NCBI GenBank assembly: GCA_013140395.1
Contig: JABFSY010000402.1
Span: 1-12,661, forward strand
DNA: 12,661 nucleotides
Source: Cyclobacteriaceae bacterium
GTDB lineage: Bacteria; Bacteroidota; Bacteroidia; Cytophagales; Cyclobacteriaceae
Reading direction: 5' to 3'
Below are positions 1-7,512 of this stretch, piece by piece. The position numbers were made by a program, and so were the translations under genes. A model generated the notes under the pieces. The model did not search any database. It was not told the origin of the DNA and saw only the letters and a program-made list of their open reading frames with translations. The stretch's first letter is position 1. Each line of letters starts with the position of its first letter.

Positions 1-1
1 T

Positions 2-727
2 CGGTTTCGTGGTCAAGAACCCGGGAGGTTGGAAAATTTTAGCGATGCAGTATTTGCTTTAGCGATCACGTTGTTACTTATCTCTACTTCGCCTCCATCT
101 AGTTTTGAGCAGGTTAAGCGCTTTGCGTTTGATTTAATCCCATTCTTGTTATGCATAGCGCTGATCGTTTCAATCTGGTATGAGCATTATGTTTTCTTTT
201 TACGATATGGTTTGCGGAATGGCAAGATCGTAGTGCTCAATACACTGTTTCTTGTGATCGTGCTGTTTTATGTTTACCCGTTGAAGTTTCTGACCAAGCT
301 AATTCTCTTTCCGATCGCTGCTATGACAGGACAAGACAATATTCTGACTGAAATGAACGGGCTGATTAAGGGAAAGGATGTTGCAGATTTAATGATCATC
401 TATGGGCTTGGGGCAGCCGCAGTTTTCCTCGTTTTACGGTTGATGTATGCCTATGCCTATAAACAAGCAGACGCGTTGGAGTTAAATGAAATCGAACGTT
501 TTGACACGCGTTCAAGAATTCAGTCAAACACATTAATGGCAACTGTCCCATTGCTTTCTGTAATGATGGCCATTATTTTTCATGGACATTGGATAGCGGG
601 TTTGATCTCGGGTATGACTTATTTCTTGTATACGCCAATCATGCTACTGTTTGCCCGAAAGGTAGGCAGGAGACGTAAAAAATTGCTGGAAGAGATAAAT
701 ACAAAAGACGAAGTAGAACTATCCTAG
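2..727 (+). CDS. TMEM175-family (DUF1211) potassium channel protein, 5' partial
   Basis: Integral membrane protein of the TMEM175/DUF1211 family, whose characterised bacterial members are potassium channels built from six-helix subunits. The reading frame is open to the left edge, and its first visible residues RFRGQEPGRLENFSDAVFAL match the family's conserved start of helix 1: an Arg, then the F-S-D signature, then a helix. The FSD motif lines the pore in characterised members. About six hydrophobic helices follow, counted from the TTG at 29 at roughly residues 4-20, 34-54, 67-92, 119-140, 166-186 and 188-208, then a basic cytoplasmic tail (RKVGRRRKK). That TTG is the Leu of the conserved R-L-E-x-F-S-D stretch, so it is probably not the start; the real start should lie a few codons outside the window. 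The gene converges on the next one and their stop codons overlap. Family assignment is confident; selectivity and function are inferred from the family. Confidence 0.85.
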   Translation, partial: RFRGQEPGRLENFSDAVFALAITLLLISTSPPSSFEQVKRFAFDLIPFLLCIALIVSIWYEHYVFFLRYGLRNGKIVVLNTLFLVIVLFYVYPLKFLTKLILFPIAAMTGQDNILTEMNGLIKGKDVADLMIIYGLGAAAVFLVLRLMYAYAYKQADALELNEIERFDTRSRIQSNTLMATVPLLSVMMAIIFHGHWIAGLISGMTYFLYTPIMLLFARKVGRRRKKLLEEINTKDEVELS

Positions 728-948
728 CGGAGGTTTTTCCACCGAATGAATTCGATCACCGCCTGACCAAACAAACTGATTCCTGAATTAAACACAATAA
801 GAGCGATGGCTCCATAAAAAAACCAAGGCTCACCACCATATCGTTTGAATCCCGCATCAATGGCCATCGACAAGCCAAGTCCCACTAGCATCAGCCCACT
901 GCTAGCGTACAACAACCACTTTGTTTTCGGCTGAAGCTTAAAACCCAT
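724..948 (-). CDS. Small two-helix inner-membrane protein of unknown function
   Basis: A 74-residue protein with two clear hydrophobic segments, about residues 11-31 and 42-68. They are joined by a short loop with charged and aromatic residues (FKRYGGEPWFF). Both ends are basic (KLQPKTKW at the start, IRWKNLR at the end), which suggests a hairpin with both termini in the cytoplasm. I recognise no named family. Its ATG lies inside the last codons of the large exported gene upstream: the two overlap by 11 bp (938-948), so translation is probably coupled and the two proteins may be needed together. Its TAG stop falls in the CTAG that also holds the stop of the convergent TMEM175 gene. The frame is well supported by its membrane-protein character and tight packing; the function is unknown. 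Confidence 0.8.
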   Translation of the reverse strand: MGFKLQPKTKWLLYASSGLMLVGLGLSMAIDAGFKRYGGEPWFFYGAIALIVFNSGISLFGQAVIEFIRWKNLR

Positions 949-3900
949 CGTCTTCTTTCTTTTCCTCTTTTTTCTTTTCTTTCTTTTTCGCTGAAGAAGT
1001 GCCGCTTGTCAAATCATAAGGTTGCTCAATCCCATAATACTGTAGCCTAAACCGGTTGACGAAAGAGAGTATTTCATCGTCTGTGCCGGGAATGAATACC
1101 ATTTCGCCCACTTTGGCTTTACTGGCATTTGTCTTCTTGGTGATCAGATCGTTAAAAACTTGGTTAGCTGAATGAACCATCAAACGGTTGTCTTCAAATC
1201 CAAAGTAATACCACGATTCGGGTGATGCTTTGAAGAAAACATGAAAGACAGGTGCACCATCTTCGTTTTTTCGGATTTCCATGAAGCCTTCAAAAGCGCC
1301 ATTGATATCTAACCGATTGCTGTTACTGATGCCGATCGCACCTTCGTTGTAGAATGCCTTTCGATCTTGTGACCACTTCAAATTGACATTGGAAAAAACG
1401 AGTGGTTGAATTAACCCTTGTACAGTACCCAAAGAAACATAGCCCTGCTGTGATTTCTGCTCATAGTCTTTTGTTACTCGTTCGCCAATCAGATTACTAA
1501 TTTTATACAAGAGTTCGGTTTGATCTCCCAACCCTTCGAGAACGCCCTCACTTTTTACTACCTCCAAGAGATTATTGGCCATTAGCTGATAGGCCATATC
1601 AGGAATCGCCATATTGGCCATGATGAATGAATTCATCTTAATTTCATTGGTAGTCAAACTTCCGGATCCAATAGCAGAAGCCGTTAGTTTGAAACCATTC
1701 GTGTTCTTGAAGAAGTTGATGGGTCCTTCAAAACCGACTTCTTGTTTCTCTTCATTGTAGGCAAATACTTTTCCTGATAGTTTCTCGCCAGCTGCTTTTT
1801 GGCGGTCCTCAATTTTAAATTGACTGCTTTCTTTGTCAAAGAAGAGTGAACCGCTTGGCAGGAAAAAATCCTCATCTCCCTCATCTTTTTTGTCAAAGAC
1901 GAAAGTGATGTAGAGGCTATTATCTTGAGCAAAATGTAAGCCGGCTGTGGCTCTTCGTCCTTCTTCGGTTACCGTTTTGTCAAAATCCAGGTAGATATCT
2001 TTTTCGTCACCGCTTTGATTGTAAGCCAGCCAGGTATTGTAGTTTTTTAGTTTTTTAAAATCCAGCTTGACAAAGCCTTTTAGTTGTAATGCCGGGCGCG
2101 TAGCGTACATCACCATGTCGCCTTTGTAGAAAATACGTGGAGCAACTAAGATCTTATCGGTGTCAGCCACTGACCCATTTCCAACTGTTTGTTGCGTTGC
2201 ATTGACGTTTCCTTTTTTACGTGTTTTCCCTTCTGCAGAGATGGCTTCCAGATGAAAGTCAGTCATTTTAATGTTGAATGTGTCATTCACAGAATTGACG
2301 TACTGATAGGTAGCATAGCCCGTAAATTCTTTTCGTGAGATGATATCAACAACCCCTTGTGTCAATCGATGGTAGCCATTCAGTGTATCAAGAACGATGG
2401 TCGTGTTTTTCAGCTGGCCTATTTTGGCATTTTCCAAAATCAACACTTCATTGTTCTCGGGAGTAATCTTTGCATCCGCTACGATGATGAAAGGAATGCC
2501 ACTAACTTTTAATTGCTGTGTGGCAATGTCATATTCAGCTTTCTCTGCATTGAAATGAAGAGAATCCAGTTCTTTTCGTGTCGTGTAGAAATAGGAATTC
2601 TCGATGGGCACATCGGGTGCCTTGCTCATTACAATCTTCTGAGTGGTCAAATCCCATTTTGCCTGCGGAATCGAAGTCTTGAATTGCGCATAGGGAAATT
2701 CAATGGCCGCTACCCCTTCAACTTCCGGGCTAATGGTGGCAACGTTTTTGTCTAGATCGAATTTCAATCGCACATCGTTTCCTGTCAAGGCGGGTTTGTC
2801 AGGATTTCCGGTCTTTACTTCAAAGCGGGCGTGACGGGCACCAAAATCTTTGGATGCAAAACTGAGTTCTTTCGATGAAACGTCTGATCCACGAGTACTT
2901 AGTTTTCCACTCCCCGTGAGGCCCGTTTTTGAAACGGTCACAATTCCGTTGAGTGTAGCAGTATTTTTGTAAAATGAAAATGGTTCTCTCGAATTTTTCA
3001 ACCGAAAGCGATCTTGTTTTGGATACCATTTCATTTGGTAGTCGCTAAAGGTCGCTTGAGGGAAAGTTACATTGCCGATTTGCTTTTCTTTTAGCTCCCC
3101 TGATTTTCCCCTTGTTAAAACTGAATCTGGGTAGAAAACAAAATCATCTGACTCTACATTAGCTGCGAGGTATTCAATTTTCCCTGTGGCGCGCAGCCCG
3201 GAGTTGTCCAAATTTAACCCGCCAAATAGCTTTCCCTCACCCAGGTAAAGGTTGTATCCCTTGCTCGGCACCGAATGGTTAAAGCCCAACGACTTGTCAG
3301 CCATCGTGTGCAACTTTTCATGAAAGGGCGTGAACATGCCGCTGGAGATAAATTTCCCTTCAAAATTAATTGACCCCGGATCGGCATCATTCAAGCTATC
3401 CAGTTTGAAGGGAGGAATGACGAAGAAAACAGATTTATCATAGGCACCATCCAACACTTCCTCTCGATCAAAGTAAATGACACCACCGGCTGTAGCATCC
3501 AGTCTCGGATAATTGGGCACTTGTGCCCGGCCTGATTTATTGTCCGGGCGATTGATGAAAAGGGTGCCTGATGTTTTGTTGGAGCTTGCCTGTAGTCCAC
3601 CGGCTGCTGCGGCAGTGGAGTCAGCTCCTACCAAAGAATTGTTTACTCGCCTGCGGGTTCCATTTTTCTCAGTGATATAAAAACGAATAGAATCAATATG
3701 GTTTAGGTTAATAAAAAAACTGTCGTACTTAAACGTAAAATCCTTTCCGGTTATCTCAAAATTACCAGCGTTGATAGTCCCGTTAAATTTGATGTCACGG
3801 TTTTGAAGGAAAGTAATGACGCTGCTATCAGGTTTAATGATCACATTGAGAGAATCGCTCACATTAAACTCTTCTACACCATGCACCACCATGGATCGAC

Positions 3901-5632
3901 TCGTCAGGCTGATGGTCGCATTGGCGATGGTGTCCGTTAATGATTGCACTTTCATGTTATCATAATCCACTCCTCCTTTTTTTATTTTGGCCAGGTGCAT
4001 AGCCTTGTCTCTGACGTGTATCTTCCCTGTTCGTGCGTTGTACAAGATCATACCTTTTTGAGAAAGAAAATCCGCAGCCATTTTTATTCTTTCGATGGTT
4101 CGATTACCCGTGACAAGCTCAAAAATCGAGAAGTCTTGTGAGTTGATCTCTTTGGCAAAATTCGTAAAGATGAGGAATGCATTAAATCCTAGTCCCTTAC
4201 CTCTTAATTGCTCAAAATCATCTGGATTGTAGAAATCATGAGATTCAATGACCATAGGCGAGATGCCACCGCTTCCTTCTATTGTCACCGTCAAACTATC
4301 TGATCGAAGATCCCACCGAATGAGGTCCGCATTAAAGTCAACTCCAAAAAAGGAGGATGAGAAGGGAGCGTTCCGTAGGGATGATCTATCTTTTGAGATG
4401 GATATCTTCTGTTTTGTCCGATCGTAGCGCACCTGTGTGGAGGGATGCGTAATTGAGTCATTGCCCTGATAGATTGTCACTTTTGCGCTAGCGGCAATGA
4501 TCAATGAGTCTTTGAACGCGATAGACGGAGCTTGCGCTTTAAAACGCTTGTCGGCTTCGCCTCGAATTTCCAAGGTGGCGGGCTCGCCATTGGCTGAAAG
4601 ACTGTTTATGTTTTTACCGATCATGCCAAAACCACCCTGATAGCTAATAAATTCACCGAGCCCTAAGATCGCTACATTACTTTCGTATGACTTGAAGCGC
4701 GGATATTGTGCAGCGACTTTTGATTTGTGGCTAATGCTTTTGAACTCAAATTGGCCAGGTATCCGACCAGGCAATTTCCCTAGGTAAAGGAGTTTCCCTT
4801 GCTGAGCCCGAAGGTAAGGTTGTGTGGTTCTGAAACTGTATTTGGTTAGTTCATAGTTAACCGAGTCGCGCGAAAGCCCTGCAGAACTCCAATCAAATTG
4901 CCCGCGCTCGCCAACAAAAAGTCTCTCTCGCAATGAGAACGTACCCTGTGTATCTTTTAGTAACGCAGAATCATAGAGCGTAACAAAGTTGAGTGTCACT
5001 TTTGAGAAAACGATTGCTGCTCCCAATATTTCAAGTTGTACGATCGGCTGTTTCCAGGGTATAAATGAAATCGTATCTGACTCGGAAGATGCTGTATAGT
5101 TTTGTGTGGTGTCGCTTGCCATTACTTTGGGCTCGAGATAGGCAAACGTGTATTCATCGTCTAGCGCTTTGAGGCGAAAATATTTCTGAAAATTAAGCGT
5201 GTGATGCTCAAAGAAATCGCGGCTTTGTTGAAACATGATATTTGCCTGATTGCTATTCTCTTTTGCAATGACTTTATCAACAATTTGAAGGAACGTGCTA
5301 AAGCGGTCGAGATCCAATTTCTCGACCGACTGAGCGGCAACGATCGCAGCATAGTAATTGACAAAATGGGGGCGTAATTTATACCCCTTCTTTTTCATCA
5401 ATTTAGTTTGCTTCTGAATTTGGTTTTGTTGGGCGGGGCCGATATTTGCCCACACCGAGCCAAACCCATCGCCAACAGCCATTATATCGACCAGCTTCGT
5501 ATTGTTTAATAAAATACGAATACTGTCAGAAAACGTTAGTTGTTGGATAGGCTCTGTCACATTGCCCTTTTGTGCAAAAGCAGCGAGCGGTAAACCAATT
5601 GCCAACAATAAGACCGAGATAGATTTTTTCAC
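938..5632 (-). CDS. Very large exported beta-rich protein of unknown function
   Basis: About 1564 residues. The N-terminus is a classic Sec signal peptide: a Lys-Lys n-region, a hydrophobic core SISVLLLAIGLPL, then AAFA before QKG, so the mature protein probably starts at Gln21. I chose the GTG at 5632 because it gives a compact signal peptide; a TTG at 5659 would add nine residues, an in-frame TGA lies at 5666-5668, and no ATG is available near the start. The first 150 or so mature residues look helical. More than 1000 residues of alternating short polar and hydrophobic strands follow, with many Asn, Asp, Ser and Gly turns and no catalytic motif I can see. A second helical stretch falls near residues 1332-1396, and the end is a Lys/Glu-rich tail (KKKEKKKEEKKEDD). 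No transmembrane barrel signature or type IX sorting domain is evident. By appearance it could be a periplasmic repeat scaffold (OstA/LptA-like or AsmA/TamB-like folds are possibilities), but this is a guess. It overlaps the small membrane-protein gene downstream. Confidence 0.85.
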   Translation of the reverse strand: MKKSISVLLLAIGLPLAAFAQKGNVTEPIQQLTFSDSIRILLNNTKLVDIMAVGDGFGSVWANIGPAQQNQIQKQTKLMKKKGYKLRPHFVNYYAAIVAAQSVEKLDLDRFSTFLQIVDKVIAKENSNQANIMFQQSRDFFEHHTLNFQKYFRLKALDDEYTFAYLEPKVMASDTTQNYTASSESDTISFIPWKQPIVQLEILGAAIVFSKVTLNFVTLYDSALLKDTQGTFSLRERLFVGERGQFDWSSAGLSRDSVNYELTKYSFRTTQPYLRAQQGKLLYLGKLPGRIPGQFEFKSISHKSKVAAQYPRFKSYESNVAILGLGEFISYQGGFGMIGKNINSLSANGEPATLEIRGEADKRFKAQAPSIAFKDSLIIAASAKVTIYQGNDSITHPSTQVRYDRTKQKISISKDRSSLRNAPFSSSFFGVDFNADLIRWDLRSDSLTVTIEGSGGISPMVIESHDFYNPDDFEQLRGKGLGFNAFLIFTNFAKEINSQDFSIFELVTGNRTIERIKMAADFLSQKGMILYNARTGKIHVRDKAMHLAKIKKGGVDYDNMKVQSLTDTIANATISLTSRSMVVHGVEEFNVSDSLNVIIKPDSSVITFLQNRDIKFNGTINAGNFEITGKDFTFKYDSFFINLNHIDSIRFYITEKNGTRRRVNNSLVGADSTAAAAGGLQASSNKTSGTLFINRPDNKSGRAQVPNYPRLDATAGGVIYFDREEVLDGAYDKSVFFVIPPFKLDSLNDADPGSINFEGKFISSGMFTPFHEKLHTMADKSLGFNHSVPSKGYNLYLGEGKLFGGLNLDNSGLRATGKIEYLAANVESDDFVFYPDSVLTRGKSGELKEKQIGNVTFPQATFSDYQMKWYPKQDRFRLKNSREPFSFYKNTATLNGIVTVSKTGLTGSGKLSTRGSDVSSKELSFASKDFGARHARFEVKTGNPDKPALTGNDVRLKFDLDKNVATISPEVEGVAAIEFPYAQFKTSIPQAKWDLTTQKIVMSKAPDVPIENSYFYTTRKELDSLHFNAEKAEYDIATQQLKVSGIPFIIVADAKITPENNEVLILENAKIGQLKNTTIVLDTLNGYHRLTQGVVDIISRKEFTGYATYQYVNSVNDTFNIKMTDFHLEAISAEGKTRKKGNVNATQQTVGNGSVADTDKILVAPRIFYKGDMVMYATRPALQLKGFVKLDFKKLKNYNTWLAYNQSGDEKDIYLDFDKTVTEEGRRATAGLHFAQDNSLYITFVFDKKDEGDEDFFLPSGSLFFDKESSQFKIEDRQKAAGEKLSGKVFAYNEEKQEVGFEGPINFFKNTNGFKLTASAIGSGSLTTNEIKMNSFIMANMAIPDMAYQLMANNLLEVVKSEGVLEGLGDQTELLYKISNLIGERVTKDYEQKSQQGYVSLGTVQGLIQPLVFSNVNLKWSQDRKAFYNEGAIGISNSNRLDINGAFEGFMEIRKNEDGAPVFHVFFKASPESWYYFGFEDNRLMVHSANQVFNDLITKKTNASKAKVGEMVFIPGTDDEILSFVNRFRLQYYGIEQPYDLTSGTSSAKKKEKKKEEKKEDDGF

Positions 5633-5755
5633 AAGCGAAATGGCTTGAAATGGCGACAAAAATGGTCAACAATCAACGGCATCATAATTTTGGCCATTCC
5701 CTGTCTATTAACAGCCAGGTATTTGACCCTAAAAGTAAATATTAAGAGATGAAAA

Positions 5756-5774
5756 TTCGGAAATAAATACCGAA
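5756..5774 (-). terminator. Weak candidate terminator after prmA
   Basis: A 5-bp stem (ttcgg at 5756-5760, ccgaa at 5770-5774) with a 9-nt loop, about 35 bp past the prmA stop. On the minus strand it is followed by a short TTTT stretch. The stem is short and the T run poor, so it may be chance; if real it would separate prmA transcription from the giant gene downstream. Confidence 0.2.
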
Positions 5775-5808
5775 AGTTCTAATGAGCGTTAACGATTGGA
5801 AAAGGTTA

Positions 5809-6636
5809 TTATTTACTTAGTAGCAGAGACGCCCAACCTTCTTTCTCCTTGCGTTTCTCTTCTTTCAGCCCATACCGAATGGCTTCAGCATTTAGATCAG
5901 CAATATCACTTGTATAAAACCCGCTTAGTAGCAGTACGCCTGATGGTGCCAGGTAGCTTGCATAAGTCGCTATTTCCTGAAGAAGCACATTCTTATTGAT
6001 ATTGGCCAAAATGATTTCAAAAGTACCCGTGGGAATTACCTCAGCAATCGTCCCTTGATATATTTCAATGTTGGTGCAGGAGTTGTTTTCAATATTCTCT
6101 TTGCCATTGATCACGCTCCATTCATCAATGTCAAAAGCTACGATTTCTTTTGCATTTCGTTTGGAAGCCATGATAGACAATATTGCAGTGCCACAGCCCG
6201 CATCCATTACACGTTTGTTGGAGTGATCCAGATCAAGCTGGTTTTTGATCATCAAGTAAGTAGTTTGGTGGTGCCCCGTACCAAAGGACATCTTAGGCGT
6301 TATGATGATTTCGTAAGGATAGTTTCCTTCAACTTTGTGAAACTCGGCTCGGATTAAGCAGCGATCATCTACAATAATTGGTTCTAGACTTTTTTCCCAC
6401 TGCTCGTTCCAATTTTGCTTCTGGATTTTATCCCAAATGAAAAGAAGCGGATTGACTGTTTTATATTTTTCTTTTACCTCTTCTAATAGTTGCTCATTAA
6501 ACTTTCGTTCTTCGACAAAGGCCTCAAACCCCTTGTCGTTTTCCATAAATGTGTCAAAGCCAACTTCCCCAATTTCAGCCATAAGAATTTCCGAAAATTC
6601 AGGATCACAAACTACTTGAAGGCGGGTGTAGTACAT
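5809..6636 (-). CDS. prmA: Ribosomal protein L11 methyltransferase
   Basis: PrmA uses S-adenosylmethionine to methylate lysines and the N-terminal amino group of ribosomal protein L11, in the cytoplasm. The 275 residues show an N-terminal substrate-recognition domain (about 1-95), then a Rossmann methyltransferase domain. Family motifs are intact: FGTGHHQTT at 118-126, the glycine-rich SAM loop DAGCGTAIL at 145-153, the acidic end of strand 2 (DID, 169-171), and the catalytic-loop N-I-N at 212-214, as in PrmA rather than other methyltransferases. The N-terminal domain starts cleanly at MYYTRLQV, and the ATG at 6636 follows an A-rich leader with no Shine-Dalgarno sequence, usual for Bacteroidota. 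It lies downstream of tpiA on the same strand, separated by a 96-bp repeat-rich gap, so co-transcription is possible. Length and motifs leave little doubt. Confidence 0.96.
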   Translation of the reverse strand: MYYTRLQVVCDPEFSEILMAEIGEVGFDTFMENDKGFEAFVEERKFNEQLLEEVKEKYKTVNPLLFIWDKIQKQNWNEQWEKSLEPIIVDDRCLIRAEFHKVEGNYPYEIIITPKMSFGTGHHQTTYLMIKNQLDLDHSNKRVMDAGCGTAILSIMASKRNAKEIVAFDIDEWSVINGKENIENNSCTNIEIYQGTIAEVIPTGTFEIILANINKNVLLQEIATYASYLAPSGVLLLSGFYTSDIADLNAEAIRYGLKEEKRKEKEGWASLLLSK

Positions 6637-6642
6637 TTTTCT

Positions 6643-6741
6643 AATTTGAAGATTTGAAAATTAACTAATTTGAAAATGAGAGTTGTCTTAAAAGGGGTAC
6701 ATTCATCTTCAAATTTTCAAATCGATTCATTTTCAAATCGA
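6643..6741. repeat. Intergenic cluster of short direct and inverted ATTTTCAAAT-type repeats
   Basis: The gap between prmA and tpiA is largely built of one A/T-rich unit in both orientations. A perfect 13-bp direct repeat attttcaaatcga occurs at 6713-6725 and 6729-6741; the second copy covers the tpiA stop codon. Inverted matches are aatttgaagat (6643-6653) with atcttcaaatt (6705-6715), gatttgaaaat (6651-6661) with attttcaaatc (6713-6723), and atttgaaaatga (6668-6679) with tcattttcaaat (6727-6738). The pairings cross, so this is a shuffled repeat patch and not one clean hairpin. It could form transcript structure between the two genes. No function is evident. Confidence 0.75.
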
Positions 6742-7491
6742 CTTTACAATTTCCACAAACTCTCGTGATTTAAGCGAAGCGCCTCCTACTAAGCCGCCAT
6801 CCACATCCGCGCAAGCGAAAAGTTCTTTGGCGTTATCGGCCTTCACGCTGCCACCATAGAGTATGGAGATTTTCTCGGCTGTTTCTGAACCATATTTTCC
6901 GGCAATATGCTTGCGAATTATTGCGTGCATATCTTGTGCTTGTTGTGACGTGGCCGTTTTGCCTGTGCCTATGGCCCAAACGGGTTCGTAGGCAATCACT
7001 ACTTTTTGGATAGCTTCTTGATTCAAGTGAAACAAGCTTTCTTCTACTTGTTGTTTTACCAACGCTTCATGGGTTCCTTTCTCACGAATTTCTAACGGCT
7101 CTCCGCAACAAAAAATAGGAGTAACGCCATTTGCCAGTGCTTTGTCTACTTTAGTGGCAAGTAGTTTTCCGCTCTCTCCAAAATACTGTCTGCGTTCGCT
7201 ATGGCCGATGATTACGTAAGGGATAGCCATTGATTTTAGCATGGGTGCAGAAACTTCTCCTGTGTAAGCACCACTATCGTGCTCGCTGCAATTTTGTGCG
7301 CCTACTTTTATGGACGAGTTACCCAATTGATGTTTAACAGGCACGAGATATGGAAAGGGGGTACACAAAACCGTGACCACATTTCCCTTTACTTCATCGG
7401 CTATCATGCCCATCAACTCTGCCGTTAAGATATGTGCTTCTTCCAATGTCTTGTTCATTTTCCAGTTGCCGGCTACTATTTTTTGACGCAT
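6733..7491 (-). CDS. tpiA: Triose-phosphate isomerase
   Basis: Interconverts dihydroxyacetone phosphate and glyceraldehyde 3-phosphate in glycolysis and gluconeogenesis, in the cytoplasm. At 252 residues it has the normal length of this single-domain TIM barrel. All active-site elements are visible: Asn9 and Lys11 in AGNWKMN, the electrophilic His97 in VIIGHSERR, the catalytic base Glu169 in AYEPVWAIGTG with the flexible lid that follows it, and the phosphate-binding LYGGS (211-215) and GGLVGGASL (232-240). The ATG at 7491 gives the usual MRQKIVAGNWKMN start. It follows the DUF6702-like gene by only 21 bp on the same strand, so the two are probably co-transcribed, with prmA further downstream. 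The last codons and stop lie in a short direct repeat that is duplicated just beyond the gene. Confidence 0.98.
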   Translation of the reverse strand: MRQKIVAGNWKMNKTLEEAHILTAELMGMIADEVKGNVVTVLCTPFPYLVPVKHQLGNSSIKVGAQNCSEHDSGAYTGEVSAPMLKSMAIPYVIIGHSERRQYFGESGKLLATKVDKALANGVTPIFCCGEPLEIREKGTHEALVKQQVEESLFHLNQEAIQKVVIAYEPVWAIGTGKTATSQQAQDMHAIIRKHIAGKYGSETAEKISILYGGSVKADNAKELFACADVDGGLVGGASLKSREFVEIVKSI

Positions 7492-7512
7492 AAAAGGGAA
7501 AGGGTTAAAGGG
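7492..7512. repeat. Short AAAGGG repeat between DUF6702 gene and tpiA
   Basis: The whole 21-bp spacer is made of near-repeats of aaaggg (aaaaggg, aaaggg, ttaaagg, continuing as gg into the next gene's stop). On the transcribed strand this reads as CCCTTT units. It acts as the tpiA leader and contains no Shine-Dalgarno sequence. Low-complexity spacers of this type could arise by slippage. Confidence 0.45.

Noticed and set aside
938..5632. Giant protein as an outer-membrane LptD or TonB receptor
   Set aside because: No plug domain, TonB box, barrel end signature or LptD motif is visible; the resemblance is only beta-rich composition.
5718..5725. TACTTTTA on the minus strand as a -7 box for the giant gene
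   Set aside because: Last base differs from consensus and no convincing -33 element is present at the right distance.
6055..6357. 100-codon plus-strand open frame inside prmA
   Set aside because: Lies wholly antisense to a complete, motif-rich gene and its translation resembles no protein; a shadow frame.
6643..6741. CRISPR-like array
   Set aside because: Units are short, irregularly spaced and in both orientations, with no unique spacers and no cas genes in the window.
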